Numbered from the stretch's first letter, positions 49,323-58,489 are shown. The stretch: DNA of 64,000 nt from Janibacter cremeus (GCF_029395675.1 NZ_CP115184.1:2108001-2172000); one strand, 5' to 3'. Numbers and translations are program-made. Notes: generated from the letters alone by a model not told the origin.

Positions 49323-50732
49323 TCAGGCCCAGAGGAAGGCCGTGCCCGGGTCGTTCAGCAGTGCGGCGACGTCGGCGAGCAGCTTGCTGCCCAGCTCACC
49401 GTCGACGAGCCGGTGGTCGAAGGAGAGCGCGAGCTGGGTGACCCAGCGCGGCTCGATCGACTCGCTGCCGTCGGCACCGGTGACCACCCACGGCGTGCGC
49501 CGGACCGCACCGAAGGCGAGGATGGCGGCCTCGCCCGGATTGAGGATCGGGGTGCCCGTGTCGACGCCGAAGACGCCGACGTTGGTGATCGTCGCGGTCC
49601 CACCGGACAGGTCGGCCGGCTGCGTCTTGCCCTCACGGGCCGTGGCGACGAGGTCACCCAGCGCGCCGGCGAGGTCGTGCATGGAGAGCCGGTCTGCGGC
49701 CTTGATGTTGGGCACGAGCAGCCCGCGCGGCGTGGCCGCGGCGATGCCCAGGTTGACGTCGCGGTGGTAGACGATCTCCTGCGTGGCGTCGTCCCAGCTG
49801 GCGTTGGCCTCCGCGTGCCGGCGCAGCGCCAGGGTGAAGGCCTTGGCGACGACGAGCAGCGGCGTGACCTTCACGTCCCGGAAGGACCGATCGCCCTTGA
49901 GCCGCTCGACCATGTCCATCATCGCCGTGACGTCGACGGTGACGAACTCGGTCACGTGCGGCGCCGTGAACGCCGAGGAGACCATCGCCTGTGCGGTGGC
50001 CTTGCGCACGCCCTTGATCGGCAGGCGGGTTTCCGCAGGGCCATCGGCGAAGGGGGTGACACCAGTGGCGGAAGCAGCGGCAGCGCCGCCGGTCGCACCG
50101 GCCGCACCCGTGGACCCGGAGGCCGCCGACTCCACGTCGGCGCGGGTGACGATGCCCCCTTCGCCCGTGGGGGTGACCGACTGCAGGTCGACGCCGAGGT
50201 CCTTGGCGAGCTTGCGCACCGGCGGCTTGGCCAGGGCCCGGGTCGCCTGCGGGCTCAGCGGCTCGGTCGGAGCAGCCGGGGCCGGGGCTTCCGGGGCCGG
50301 CGCGGGCTCGGGCGACACCGGTGCGGCAGCTGCGGGGTCAGCGGCTACCGGCGCTGCACCCTTGCGGGCGCGACGGCGGGTGCTGCCGGCCTTGGCGCCG
50401 TAGCCGACGAGGTTGGGGCCGGCCGACTCGTCGGCCTCGCCCGCGCCTTCCGCCGGGGCCTCACCCGCCGGGGCGGCCTCGGGCGCGCTGCCCTCGACCT
50501 CGACGGCGATGATCGGGGCGCCCACGTCGACGGTGTCGCCCTCGGCCACGAGCAGCTCGGTGATGGTGCCCGCGAAGGGGATCGGCAGCTCGACGAGGGA
50601 CTTGGCGGTCTCGACCTCGATGATGATCTGGTTGACGGTGACGGTGTCACCGGGCTGGACCTTCCAGGAGACGACATCGGCCTCCGTGAGGCCCTCGCCG
50701 GGGTCGGGCAGGGTGAAGTGCTGTACGGCCAC
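49323..50732 (-). CDS. Dihydrolipoamide acyltransferase (E2) of a 2-oxoacid dehydrogenase complex
   Basis: A 469-residue E2 subunit. Residues 1-78 are a lipoyl domain with the modified Lys in 'VETAKSLVELP'. An Ala/Pro linker follows, then the E1/E3-binding domain ('KPPVRKLAKDLGVDLQSVTP', about 180-215), and the catalytic domain ending in 'SFDHRLVDGELG' with the catalytic His and Asp. It passes acyl groups from E1 to CoA. GTG at 50732 has AGGAGG 6 bases upstream. It is the last gene of the operon, 14 bp after E1 beta. Its 3' end is the source of the two tail fragments at 45.3 and 48.1 kb. Confidence 0.93.
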   Translation of the reverse strand: MAVQHFTLPDPGEGLTEADVVSWKVQPGDTVTVNQIIIEVETAKSLVELPIPFAGTITELLVAEGDTVDVGAPIIAVEVEGSAPEAAPAGEAPAEGAGEADESAGPNLVGYGAKAGSTRRRARKGAAPVAADPAAAAPVSPEPAPAPEAPAPAAPTEPLSPQATRALAKPPVRKLAKDLGVDLQSVTPTGEGGIVTRADVESAASGSTGAAGATGGAAAASATGVTPFADGPAETRLPIKGVRKATAQAMVSSAFTAPHVTEFVTVDVTAMMDMVERLKGDRSFRDVKVTPLLVVAKAFTLALRRHAEANASWDDATQEIVYHRDVNLGIAAATPRGLLVPNIKAADRLSMHDLAGALGDLVATAREGKTQPADLSGGTATITNVGVFGVDTGTPILNPGEAAILAFGAVRRTPWVVTGADGSESIEPRWVTQLALSFDHRLVDGELGSKLLADVAALLNDPGTAFLWA

Positions 50733-50746
50733 GGTGGTCCTCCTGG

Positions 50747-51736
50747 TCAGTGGGCGAGCGAGCGGTCGACGGCGTCGAGGACGCGGTCGAGGGTCGGGAG
50801 GAACTCCTCCTCGAAACGGCTCGGCGGGTAGGGGATGTTGTAGCCCCCGACCCGCAGCACCGGCGCCTCGAGGTGGTAGAAGCACTCCTCCTGGATCCGG
50901 GCCGCGATCTCCGCCCCCATCCCGACGAAGGTCTGCGCCTCGTGGACGATGACCGCACGCCGGGTCTTCTTCACCGACTCCATGATCGTCGGCAGGTCCA
51001 GCGGGCTGAGCGTGCGCAGGTCGACGACCTCGAGGTTGCACCCCTCCTCCGCCGCGGCCTCGGCCGCCTGCAGGCAGGTCTTGACCATCGGGCCGTAGCA
51101 CAGCAGCGTCGCGTCGCTGCCCTCACGGACCACGCGGGCGTCGTACAGACCGAGCTCGGGGGTGCCCCCTTCGTCGATCTCGGTCTCGCCGCGCTCGTGG
51201 TACCGGCGCTTGGGCTCGAAGAAGATCACCGGGTCGTCGGACTCGATCGCCTGCTGCATCATCCAGTAGCCGTCCGCCGCGTTGCTGCAGGTGACCACCC
51301 GCAGGCCGGCGGTGTGCGCGAAGTAGGCCTCGTTGGACTCGCTGTGGTGCTCGACCGCGCCGATGCCACCACCGCAGGGGATGCGGATGACCAGCGGCAG
51401 CTTGAGGTGCCCGAGCGAGCGGGCGTGCATCTTGGCGACCTGCGAGACGATCTGGTCGAAGGCCGGGTAGACGAAGCCGTCGAACTGGATCTCCACGACG
51501 GGCCGGTACCCGCGCAGGGCCAGACCGACCGCGGCCCCGACGATGCCGGACTCGGCGAGCGGAGTGTCCATGACGCGGTGGTCGCCGAAGTCCTTCTGCA
51601 GGCCCTCGGTGATGCGGAAGACGCCGCCGAGCTTGCCGACGTCCTCCCCCATGAGCACGACCTTGGGGTCCTTCTCCATCGCGCGCCGCAGTCCGGCGTT
51701 CAGGCCCTTGGCGAGGCTGAGGCGGGTGCCGCTCAT
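50747..51736 (-). CDS. bkdB: 2-oxoacid dehydrogenase E1 beta subunit (branched-chain/pyruvate type)
   Basis: A 329-residue transketolase-like subunit. 'VVLMGEDVGKLGGVFRITEG' is the N-terminal motif with the thiamine-activating Glu region, 'MDTPLAESGIVGAAVGLAL' and 'IPCGGGIGAVEHHSES' surround the active site, and the C-terminal domain ends 'YNIPYPPSRFEE'. It pairs with E1 alpha to decarboxylate branched-chain 2-oxoacids or pyruvate. Its ATG overlaps the E1 alpha stop (51733-51736), so subunit ratio is translationally coupled. The gene symbol is by family resemblance only. Confidence 0.92.
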   Translation of the reverse strand: MSGTRLSLAKGLNAGLRRAMEKDPKVVLMGEDVGKLGGVFRITEGLQKDFGDHRVMDTPLAESGIVGAAVGLALRGYRPVVEIQFDGFVYPAFDQIVSQVAKMHARSLGHLKLPLVIRIPCGGGIGAVEHHSESNEAYFAHTAGLRVVTCSNAADGYWMMQQAIESDDPVIFFEPKRRYHERGETEIDEGGTPELGLYDARVVREGSDATLLCYGPMVKTCLQAAEAAAEEGCNLEVVDLRTLSPLDLPTIMESVKKTRRAVIVHEAQTFVGMGAEIAARIQEECFYHLEAPVLRVGGYNIPYPPSRFEEEFLPTLDRVLDAVDRSLAH

Positions 51737-52968
51737 GCCTGGCCCCCTTCCTCGGCGAAGCCGGCGTGGTAGGCGAGGAACTCCTCGCGCTCGGCCTCCA
51801 CCAGCGGGTGGTACTCGGTGTACTGGTGGTCGAACATCGTCGGCAGCTCCGGGTCGGGCATCTCCTGGCAGGCCTTGCGCACGCGCGCGGCGATCTCGTC
51901 GGCCTCCGCGTCGACGGCGGCGAAGAACTCCTCGTCAGCGTGGTTGCGCTCGGCCATGAAGCCGCGCATCCGCTTGATCGGGTCCTTCTCCTTCCAGATC
52001 TCGACCTCGGCGCTGCTGCGGTACTTGCTCGGGTCGTCGGAGGTCGTGTGCGCGCCCATCCGATAGGTGTAGGCCTCGATGAGGGTGGGGCCCTGACCGG
52101 AGCGGGCCTTGTCGAGCGCGTCCTTGGCGACCGCGTAGGTGGCCAGCGGGTCGTTGCCGTCGACGAGCACGCCGGGGAAGCCGAAGCCGCGGGCGCGCTG
52201 GTACGGCGGGATGATGAACTGCTTCTCGTTCGGCTCGGAGATGGCCCACTGGTTGTTCTGCACGAAGAACACGGTCGGCGCGTTGGTCACGGCCGCGAAG
52301 ACGAGCGCCTCGTTGAAGTCGCCCTGGCTCGTGCCGCCGTCACCGGTGAAGGCCATCACGGCCGCGTCCCGGTCCGGGTCGCCGGTGCCCATGTCGCCGT
52401 CGGCGGCGATGCCCATGGCGTAGCCGACCGCGTGCAGCATCTGGTTGCCGATGACGATCGTGTAGAGGTGGAAGTTGTTCTCGTTGGAGTCCCACCCGCC
52501 GTGGTTGACCCCGCGGAACATCCCCAGCAGGTTTTCCGGCGGCACGCCGCGGCACCAGGCGACGCCGTGCTCGCGGTAGCCCGGGAAGGCGTAGTCGTGG
52601 TCGCGCAGCGCGCGGCCGGCGCCCACCTGTGCGGCCTCCTGGCCGAGGAGACTGGGCCACAGGCCGAGCTCACCCTGGCGCTGGAGCGCGAAGCCCTCGG
52701 CGTCGATGCGGCGCACGAGGACGAGGTCGCGGTAGATGATCCGCGCGTCCTCGCTCGTCATCTCCTCGACGATCTGCGCGTAGGGGGCGTTGGTCTCGTT
52801 GGTCTCCAGCCGGTTGCCGTCCGCGTCGACGAACTGGACCATCTCCGGGTTCTCGTCGGAGAAGTGCCCGTAGATCTGCGACGGGGGCGTCGGCCCCGAC
52901 TCGGGTGAGGGCTGGAAGGCCCCCTCCATGCGGGACCGGGCGTGCCCGGCGACCTCGTTGTCGCTCAA
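51733..52968 (-). CDS. bkdA: 2-oxoacid dehydrogenase E1 alpha subunit (branched-chain/pyruvate type)
   Basis: Thiamine-diphosphate-dependent E1 alpha of 411 residues. The ThDP motif is 'AFTGDGGTSQGDFNEALVFA' to 'NNQWAISEPNEKQ', and 'RMGAHTTSDDPSKYRS' is the phosphorylation-loop region typical of the branched-chain type. It starts a three-gene operon, E1 alpha, E1 beta, E2. TTG at 52968 has AAGGGAG about 6 bases upstream; ATG at 52929 is the conservative alternative. The intergenic region up to 53190 contains TAGGTT-like sequence facing this gene, but no clear operator. Confidence 0.92.
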   Translation of the reverse strand: MSDNEVAGHARSRMEGAFQPSPESGPTPPSQIYGHFSDENPEMVQFVDADGNRLETNETNAPYAQIVEEMTSEDARIIYRDLVLVRRIDAEGFALQRQGELGLWPSLLGQEAAQVGAGRALRDHDYAFPGYREHGVAWCRGVPPENLLGMFRGVNHGGWDSNENNFHLYTIVIGNQMLHAVGYAMGIAADGDMGTGDPDRDAAVMAFTGDGGTSQGDFNEALVFAAVTNAPTVFFVQNNQWAISEPNEKQFIIPPYQRARGFGFPGVLVDGNDPLATYAVAKDALDKARSGQGPTLIEAYTYRMGAHTTSDDPSKYRSSAEVEIWKEKDPIKRMRGFMAERNHADEEFFAAVDAEADEIAARVRKACQEMPDPELPTMFDHQYTEYHPLVEAEREEFLAYHAGFAEEGGQA

Positions 52969-53190
52969 CTGATGCTCCCTTCGCTCCACGTCCCGGGGGA
53001 TCGCCCCGTGCCGCGGCAGTGAGGTGCGCCGCCAACGGCGCAACGTTCGGCTGCGGCCGGCTTGTGACCGGGACCACAGATCTCATGGTGTCGACCCAAC
53101 CTAGCGTCTCACTGGCTGGACACCCAAACGCCCCCTGTCGGCCCCCCTTCGCCCTCGTCCACCCGGCGACACGGCCCACGCTCAGGTGGT

Positions 53191-53203
53191 TAAGGTGCGC
53201 TCC
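53191..53203 (+). promoter_or_regulatory. -10 element TAAGGT of a leaderless transcript
   Basis: TAAGGT at 53191-53196 ends 7 bases before ATG 53204, and there is no ribosome-binding site between them. The aminotransferase is therefore probably translated from a leaderless mRNA. Confidence 0.55.
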
Positions 53204-54280
53204 ATGGACTCCCCCCGGATGCGCTCCGCCCTCGACCAGGTCCCGGCCTACGTCGCCGGCAAACCTCCGACGCCGCGTGAGGGGCTGACGGTCTACAAGG
53301 TCTCCTCGAACGAGAACCCGTACCCGCCGCTGCCCTCGGTGCTCGAGGTCGTGCGCGAGCGCGCCGCCGAGATCAACCGCTACCCCGACATGGGCGTGGG
53401 CGCCCTCACCGACGCCCTCGCCGCGCACCTCGACGTGCCCCGCGAGCAGGTCGCGACCGGTACCGGGTCGGTCGGTGTGCTCGGGCAGATCATCCAGGCG
53501 ATGTGCGATGCCGGGGACGAGGTGGTCTTCGCCTGGCGCTCCTTCGAGGCGTACCCGATCGTCACGCGGATCGCCGGGGCGACGCCGGTCATGGTGCCGC
53601 TGACCGACGAGCACCGCCACGACCTCGACGCGATGGCCGCCGCGATCACCGACCGCACCAAGGTCGTGCTCGTGTGCACCCCCAACAACCCGACCGGCCC
53701 CTCGGTGACCCACACCGAGCTGGTCGACTTCATCGCGAAGGTCCCCTCGCACGTGCTCGTCGTCGTCGACGAGGCGTACCTGGAGTTCGTCGACGACGAG
53801 GACGCCGTCGACGGGCTGGCGCTGCGGCGCGAGCACCGCAACGTCGTCGTGCTGCGCACCTTCTCCAAGGCGTACGGCCTGGCCGGCCTGCGCGTCGGGT
53901 ACGCGGTGGCGGACGAGCCGGTTGCCGAGGCACTGCGCAAGACCGCGACCCCCTTCGGCGTCAACCACCTCGCGCAGGTGGCCGCCGTCGCGTCGTTGGA
54001 GGCGAAGGGGGAGCTGGACGAGCGCGTGCAGCGGCTCGTGGCCGAGCGGGCCCGGGTGGTCGACGGACTGCGCTCGGCCGGGTGGGACGTCCCCGCGACG
54101 CAGGCGAACTTCGTGTGGTTCCCGCTCGGGGAGCGCACCCCGGACTTCGTGGCGGCCTGCGACGAGGCGGGGCTGTCGGTGCGGCCGTACGGCACGGACG
54201 GCGTGCGGGTGACGATCGGCGAGCCGGAGGCGAACGACCGCCTGATCGAGGTCGCCGGGCAGTTCCTCCGGGGAGCCTGA
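53204..54280 (+). CDS. hisC: Histidinol-phosphate / aromatic aminotransferase
   Basis: A PLP-dependent class I/II aminotransferase of 358 residues. '[15 protein letters not shown]' is the N-terminal substrate motif of HisC-like enzymes, '[13 protein letters not shown]' and '[10 protein letters not shown]' hold PLP-contacting Asn and Asp, and '[16 protein letters not shown]' carries the Schiff-base Lys near residue 222. It may serve histidine synthesis or, since a his operon is not in view, transaminate aromatic 2-oxoacids. The gene stands alone, divergent from the E1 alpha gene. Confidence 0.9.
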   Translation: MDSPRMRSALDQVPAYVAGKPPTPREGLTVYKVSSNENPYPPLPSVLEVVRERAAEINRYPDMGVGALTDALAAHLDVPREQVATGTGSVGVLGQIIQAMCDAGDEVVFAWRSFEAYPIVTRIAGATPVMVPLTDEHRHDLDAMAAAITDRTKVVLVCTPNNPTGPSVTHTELVDFIAKVPSHVLVVVDEAYLEFVDDEDAVDGLALRREHRNVVVLRTFSKAYGLAGLRVGYAVADEPVAEALRKTATPFGVNHLAQVAAVASLEAKGELDERVQRLVAERARVVDGLRSAGWDVPATQANFVWFPLGERTPDFVAACDEAGLSVRPYGTDGVRVTIGEPEANDRLIEVAGQFLRGA

Positions 54281-54285
54281 GCCGG

Positions 54286-54678
54286 TCAGTCGTCGTCCGG
54301 CTCGGGCAGGATCCAGCTGAGGATCATCGCGACGATCGTGACGATGAGGGCACCGAGCACGGCATCCCACCAGAACTCCTCGATGACGAAGCTCAGACCC
54401 AGCGGCTCGGAGATCCACTCCGTCAGCTGCAGCAGGAAGGCGTTGACCACGAAGGTGAACAGCCCGAGCGTCAGGACGATCAGCGGGAACGCGAGCAGCT
54501 TGGCGATGGGCTTGACGACCGCATTGACCACGCCGAAGATCAGCGCCACCAGGACGATGGTCGCGAAGTTCGAGGCGAACGTCGTGCCGTCCTCGGCGAG
54601 GACGATGCCGTCGATGAGCCACGCGGCGACCCACAGGGCCACCCCGTTGACGGCCGTTCGGATGAGGAAATTGGTCAT
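54286..54678 (-). CDS. Phage holin family / PF04020-type membrane protein
   Basis: A 130-residue membrane protein with four hydrophobic segments. 'VNAVVKPIAKLLAFPLIVLT' followed by 'LGLFTFVVNAFLL' is the highly conserved core of the Phage_holin_4_2 (YvlD-like) family. An acidic tail 'PEPDDD' ends it. In spite of the family name these are chromosomal membrane proteins of unknown role, often linked to envelope stress. It converges on the aminotransferase with 5 bp between stops. The in-frame region before ATG 54678 is open but unsupported. Confidence 0.88.
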   Translation of the reverse strand: MTNFLIRTAVNGVALWVAAWLIDGIVLAEDGTTFASNFATIVLVALIFGVVNAVVKPIAKLLAFPLIVLTLGLFTFVVNAFLLQLTEWISEPLGLSFVIEEFWWDAVLGALIVTIVAMILSWILPEPDDD

Positions 54679-54806
54679 GCGGACAGCATGGCAGGTCACC
54701 GGAGGGTGACGTCCGCTACTTGTGGGTCACAACGAGCCCACACGAGCAGTCCGTGGGCCATACTTGCGCGCGGCTGGTGACGACCGGCGACGAAGGAGTG
54801 CGACAC

Positions 54807-56567
54807 ATGAGTGCCCAGGACCGACCAGGTCGGCGACGCGACGTCTGGGACGACGACGAGGACAGCACCTCGTCGAGTCCGGCCACCCCCGAGCCCACCA
54901 CCGCCGAACGCTCGTCACTCGACGGGAGCACGGGCGAGGCCACCAGCCGCCGCACCCTCCACCGCGGCCGGCGCCGCCGCCTCCCCTGGTGGGTCGTGCT
55001 GCTCGTGCTCCTCCTCGTCGCACTGCTGTGCCTGGGCGGCGCGTGGTCCTTCCTGCGCGGCGAGGGGTCCGCCTCCTCCTCGTGCGGTGACCCGCTGGCC
55101 GTCTCCGCGGCGCCCGAGATCGCCGAGCCCCTCGAGGAGGCCCTGGAGAAGGTCGAGGGCGAGTGCACCGATTACCGCGTCAGCGCCGTCTCCGCCTCCA
55201 CGGCCACCAAGAACATCAACGAGGGCATGGCGCCCGACGTGTGGGTCCCGGACAGCTCGACCTGGATCGACGCGATCGACCAGGAGACCACTCCCGGCCA
55301 GTGGCTCGAGGGCCAGTCCATCGCCTCCTCCCCCATCGCCCTGGCCGCCGGGTCGGAGACGGAGGGCGCGCCGAGCGAGGCCTCGACGTGGACGCGGATC
55401 ATCGACGACGAGGGCGACCTGCAGATGGCCAACCCCGACGTCGACACGGCCAGCCGACTCGCCTTCCACGCCAGCCGCGTCGGCCAGCCCGCGCGGATCG
55501 GCCTGGAGACCGGCGAGCGCCTGATCTTCCTGTCGCGCTTCGCCGCTCCGTCGGTCAACAAGCTCTTCGAGGACTACGCGAGCGACCCGAGGAAGAACAC
55601 CCCCTTCCCCGCGTCCGAGCAGGAGATCGCCACCTTCAACAAGGAGCACGACGACCTCCCGCCCCTGCGCGCGGTGATGCCCGAGAAGGGCACGCTGTCG
55701 CTCGACTACCCGTGGATCACCAACCCGGAGCTGACGGGCGAGGCCCTCGAGGCCGCCGACAGGGCACGCACCGAGCTCGGGACCATCGACGTGCGGGAGT
55801 CGCTGACGAAGGCCGGGTTCCGTGACGCCAACGGCCAGGACGGCCCGACGATCGCAGGGCAGGAGGCCGCCCCGGTCGAGGAGCTCGATGCGCCGGGCCG
55901 CAACGAGCGGGTCGCACTCGTCGAGCAGTGGGACATCATGCGCACGGACATGCGCATGCTCGCCGTCGTCGACGTCTCCGGCTCGATGCAGTGGGACAGC
56001 CCCACCCCGGGCAGGTCCCGCTGGGACGTCACCCAGGGTGCGCTCACCACCGGCACGGGCCTGCTGCCCGCCGGCAGCGAGGTCGGCGCGTGGGTCTTCA
56101 GCACCGACCGCAAGGGCGGCCGGGACTACGAGGAGGTCGCCCCGGTCAAGCCGATGAACTCCGCGCGCGGCAAGGGCACCCACCGGGACCACCTGGCCCA
56201 GCTCGTCGCGGACGGCGACAAGTGGCTCGGCGGGGACACCGCTCTGTACGACACGATCTGGGCCGCCCACCAGCAGATGGTCGACAGCTACGACCCCGAG
56301 TTCGTCAACTCGCTCGTCGTCTTCACCGACGGGGAGAACGACGACCCCAACGGCGGGCTGTCCCTGACCCAGCTGTTGAACAAGCTCGACGAGTCCTACG
56401 ACGCGCAGCGCCCGGTCCGGGTCATCACGATCGGCATGGGCGAGGCCGACGCCTCGGCCCTGCAGAGGATCGCGGACGAGACCGGCGGCACCTCCTACAT
56501 CGCCGAGACCCCGGAGGACATCGAGCGGGTGTTCGTCGAGGCGCTGCTCGCCCGCGGCTCGGGCTGA
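54807..56567 (+). CDS. Membrane-anchored solute-binding plus von Willebrand A domain protein
   Basis: A 586-residue protein. A basic, Ser/Thr-rich cytoplasmic head is followed by one helix (residues about 60-82). A periplasmic-binding-protein-like domain of the extracellular solute-binding type comes next ('CGDPLAVSAAPEIAEPLEEA', 'GMAPDVWVPDSSTW'). The C-terminal vWA domain has the metal site 'AVVDVSGSMQW' (Asp389, Ser391, Ser393), 'GGDTALYDTIW' (MIDAS Thr) and 'VVFTDGEND'. The combination is common in actinobacteria, and its partner ligand is unknown. GAAGGAG stands 8 bases before ATG 54807. A 25-bp stem-loop closes the transcript. Confidence 0.88.
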   Translation: MSAQDRPGRRRDVWDDDEDSTSSSPATPEPTTAERSSLDGSTGEATSRRTLHRGRRRRLPWWVVLLVLLLVALLCLGGAWSFLRGEGSASSSCGDPLAVSAAPEIAEPLEEALEKVEGECTDYRVSAVSASTATKNINEGMAPDVWVPDSSTWIDAIDQETTPGQWLEGQSIASSPIALAAGSETEGAPSEASTWTRIIDDEGDLQMANPDVDTASRLAFHASRVGQPARIGLETGERLIFLSRFAAPSVNKLFEDYASDPRKNTPFPASEQEIATFNKEHDDLPPLRAVMPEKGTLSLDYPWITNPELTGEALEAADRARTELGTIDVRESLTKAGFRDANGQDGPTIAGQEAAPVEELDAPGRNERVALVEQWDIMRTDMRMLAVVDVSGSMQWDSPTPGRSRWDVTQGALTTGTGLLPAGSEVGAWVFSTDRKGGRDYEEVAPVKPMNSARGKGTHRDHLAQLVADGDKWLGGDTALYDTIWAAHQQMVDSYDPEFVNSLVVFTDGENDDPNGGLSLTQLLNKLDESYDAQRPVRVITIGMGEADASALQRIADETGGTSYIAETPEDIERVFVEALLARGSG

Positions 56568-56575
56568 TCCGCTCC

Positions 56576-56630
56576 CTACGCTCCTGCTCCACCTCGTGGG
56601 CATGTCCCACGAGGTGGAGCAGGAGCGTAG
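56576..56630. terminator. Very long perfect stem-loop (25-bp stem) after the vWA gene
   Basis: The left arm at 56576-56600 starts CTACGCTCCTGCTCCACCTC, and the right arm at 56606-56630 is its exact complement, with loop CATGT. It begins 8 bp after the stop codon and should terminate the vWA transcript. The stem is much longer than a terminator needs. Confidence 0.75.
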
Positions 56631-56692
56631 CGACGTCCACGACCGAGCGCGCGCACGAGATTCGCGTGTCGGCCCACGCGAAGGGGGGCGGC

Positions 56693-56704
56693 TAGGGTGA
56701 CGCG
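56693..56704 (+). promoter_or_regulatory. -10 element TAGGGT of a leaderless transcript
   Basis: TAGGGT at 56693-56698 ends 6 bases before GTG 56705 of the MFS gene, and no Shine-Dalgarno is present. Confidence 0.5.
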
Positions 56705-57979
56705 GTGCGTCGCCTGAGGGCCCTGCTGGCCGACACCCGCCCCCTGCGGGTACCGGCGTACCGCAGGCTCTTCACCGCGCAGATCGTCACCGTGATCGGC
56801 GCCCAGCTGACGGTCGTCACGGTGCCGGCGCAGATCTACTCGATGACCGGGTCGAGCGCCTACGTCGGCCTGACGGGCGTCTTCGGTCTCGTGCCCCTCG
56901 TGATCTTCGGCCTCTACGGCGGCTCGCTCGCCGACCACGTCGACCGGCGGCGGCTGCTCACCTTCACCACGTGGGGCCTGATCGTCACCTCGTTCGTGTT
57001 CTTCCTCCAGGCCGCGCTGGGCAACACCAACGTCTGGCTGCTGCTGACGATCTTCTCGATCCAGCAGGCCTGCTTCGGCATCAACCAGCCCACGCGCTCG
57101 GCCGTGCTGCCGCGGATCGTCCCGCACGAGATGCTCCCGGCGGCCAACGCCCTGAACATGACCGTCTTCACCGGCGGCGCCATCGCCGGCCCCCTCGTCG
57201 GCGGAGCGCTCATCCCGGTCCTCGGCTTCTCGTGGCTCTACCTGGTGGACACCCTCTTCCTCTTCGCCACCCTCTGGGCGGTGATCTCCCTCCCTTCGCT
57301 CCCGGTCGAGGTGGTGGCCGGCTCCTCCCCCGGCCTGCGCTCGGTCATCGACGGCTTCCGCTACCTCGCGACCCAGCCGGTGCTGCTCATGTCCTTCGTC
57401 ATCGACCTCATCGCGATGGTTTTCGGCATGCCGCGTGCGCTCATCCCGGAGATGGCCGACATCGACTTCGGTGGGCCGGCCGAGGGCGGGCTCGCCTTCG
57501 CGGTCCTCTTCGCCGCGATGCCGGCCGGGGCCTTCCTCGGCGGAGTCCTCTCGGGGTGGGTCTCGCGCGTGGAGCGGCACGGGCTGGCGGTCGTCGTCGC
57601 CGTCCTCGTCTGGGGTGGGGCGATGGTCGGGTTCGGCGTGGCGGTGGCCCTCGCGGACGGTCGCGCCGGCGGCTGGCTGGCCCTGGCCGTCGTGCTCTTC
57701 GCGGCCGGCGGTGCGGCCGACGTCGCGTCCGCGGCCTTCCGCTCGACGATGCTGCAGAGATCGGCGACGGATGCGATGCGCGGGCGGCTGCAGGGCGTCT
57801 TCATCGTGGTCGTGGCCGGCGGCCCGCGCCTGGCCGACGTCCTCCACGGGCTCGTCGCGAGCAGCCTCGGCGCGGCTGCGACGACGATCCTCGGCGGCGT
57901 GCTCGTCATCGTCCTCACCATGGCGGCGTCGGCAGCGGTGCCGGCCTTCGTGCGCTACCGGGTCGCGCGTGCGGGATGA
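56705..57979 (+). CDS. MFS transporter (TMEM/enterobactin-exporter-like, 12 helices)
   Basis: A 424-residue permease with about twelve helices of the major facilitator superfamily, MFS_3/EntS-like group. 'YRRLFTAQIVTVIGAQLTVV' opens helix 1, 'GLYGGSLADHVDRRRLL' is the G-x-x-x-D-x-x-x-R-R/K loop 2-3 signature, and 'QQACFGINQPTRSAVLPRIV' is the diagnostic stretch of EntS-type exporters. The substrate is unknown. The GTG start lies just after a TAGGGT -10, so the message is probably leaderless. It is followed by a 114-bp gap and blaI. Confidence 0.88.
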   Translation: MRRLRALLADTRPLRVPAYRRLFTAQIVTVIGAQLTVVTVPAQIYSMTGSSAYVGLTGVFGLVPLVIFGLYGGSLADHVDRRRLLTFTTWGLIVTSFVFFLQAALGNTNVWLLLTIFSIQQACFGINQPTRSAVLPRIVPHEMLPAANALNMTVFTGGAIAGPLVGGALIPVLGFSWLYLVDTLFLFATLWAVISLPSLPVEVVAGSSPGLRSVIDGFRYLATQPVLLMSFVIDLIAMVFGMPRALIPEMADIDFGGPAEGGLAFAVLFAAMPAGAFLGGVLSGWVSRVERHGLAVVVAVLVWGGAMVGFGVAVALADGRAGGWLALAVVLFAAGGAADVASAAFRSTMLQRSATDAMRGRLQGVFIVVVAGGPRLADVLHGLVASSLGAAATTILGGVLVIVLTMAASAAVPAFVRYRVARAG

Positions 57980-58012
57980 GGACCCGCCGGGTGAAAACTC
58001 AGGAAGCACGCG

Positions 58013-58036
58013 TATCATCAACTACATCGTGTCGTA
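58013..58036 (+). promoter_or_regulatory. blaI promoter with BlaI-type operator
   Basis: TATCAT at 58013-58018 may be the -10 element, with GTGAAA at 57991-57996 as a weak -35 (16 bp apart). The dyad TACATCGTGTCGTA at 58023-58036 overlaps the expected transcription start. The same dyad with one base changed occurs before cydA (60319-60332). The position fits autorepression. Confidence 0.6.
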
Positions 58037-58093
58037 CACCCTGCCGCGGACAGACCACGTGGATGCGACCCGACGATCGGGAAGGAGCCGGAC

Positions 58094-58489
58094 ATGCCCA
58101 AGAACGCGATACTGGGTGACCTCGAGCAGGCGATCATGGACGTGCTGTGGACCGACGGCGGGGCGCTGACCGTGCGGGAGGTCCTCGACCGCCTCACGGC
58201 CCGCGACCTCGCGTACACGACCGTCATGACCGTCCTCTCCCGCCTCGAGACCAAGGGCGTGACGACCCGCGAGCGCGATGGTCGCGCCTGGCGCTACCGT
58301 GCGGCGGCCACCCGCGAGTCGATGACCGCGCAGGCCATGCGCGGCCCGCTGGACGATCTGAGCGGCGAGGACCGGCAGGCCGCGATCCTGCACTTCCTCT
58401 CCGAGGCGAGCGCCGACGACCTGGACGCCGTGCGGGCCGCGATGGCCGAGGTGGAGGCGAAGGGGGATCGCCCGCGCCGTCGCCGCTGA
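58094..58489 (+). CDS. blaI: BlaI/MecI/CopY family transcriptional repressor
   Basis: A 131-residue winged-helix repressor. 'LGDLEQAIMDVLWTDGG' is the N-terminal family signature, 'LAYTTVMTVLSRLETKGVTT' is the recognition helix, and 'RERDGRAWRYRAAATRES' is the wing, followed by a dimerisation helix. In this family a membrane M56 peptidase inactivates the repressor, and exactly such a gene follows. Dyads of the expected TACnnC...GTA shape lie before this gene and before cydA, so the bd oxidase may be a target. Confidence 0.92.
   Translation: MPKNAILGDLEQAIMDVLWTDGGALTVREVLDRLTARDLAYTTVMTVLSRLETKGVTTRERDGRAWRYRAAATRESMTAQAMRGPLDDLSGEDRQAAILHFLSEASADDLDAVRAAMAEVEAKGDRPRRRR

Noticed and set aside
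54286..54678. Phage-derived holin indicating a prophage
   Set aside because: The family name is historical. The gene sits among housekeeping genes with no lysin, structural or integrase genes nearby.
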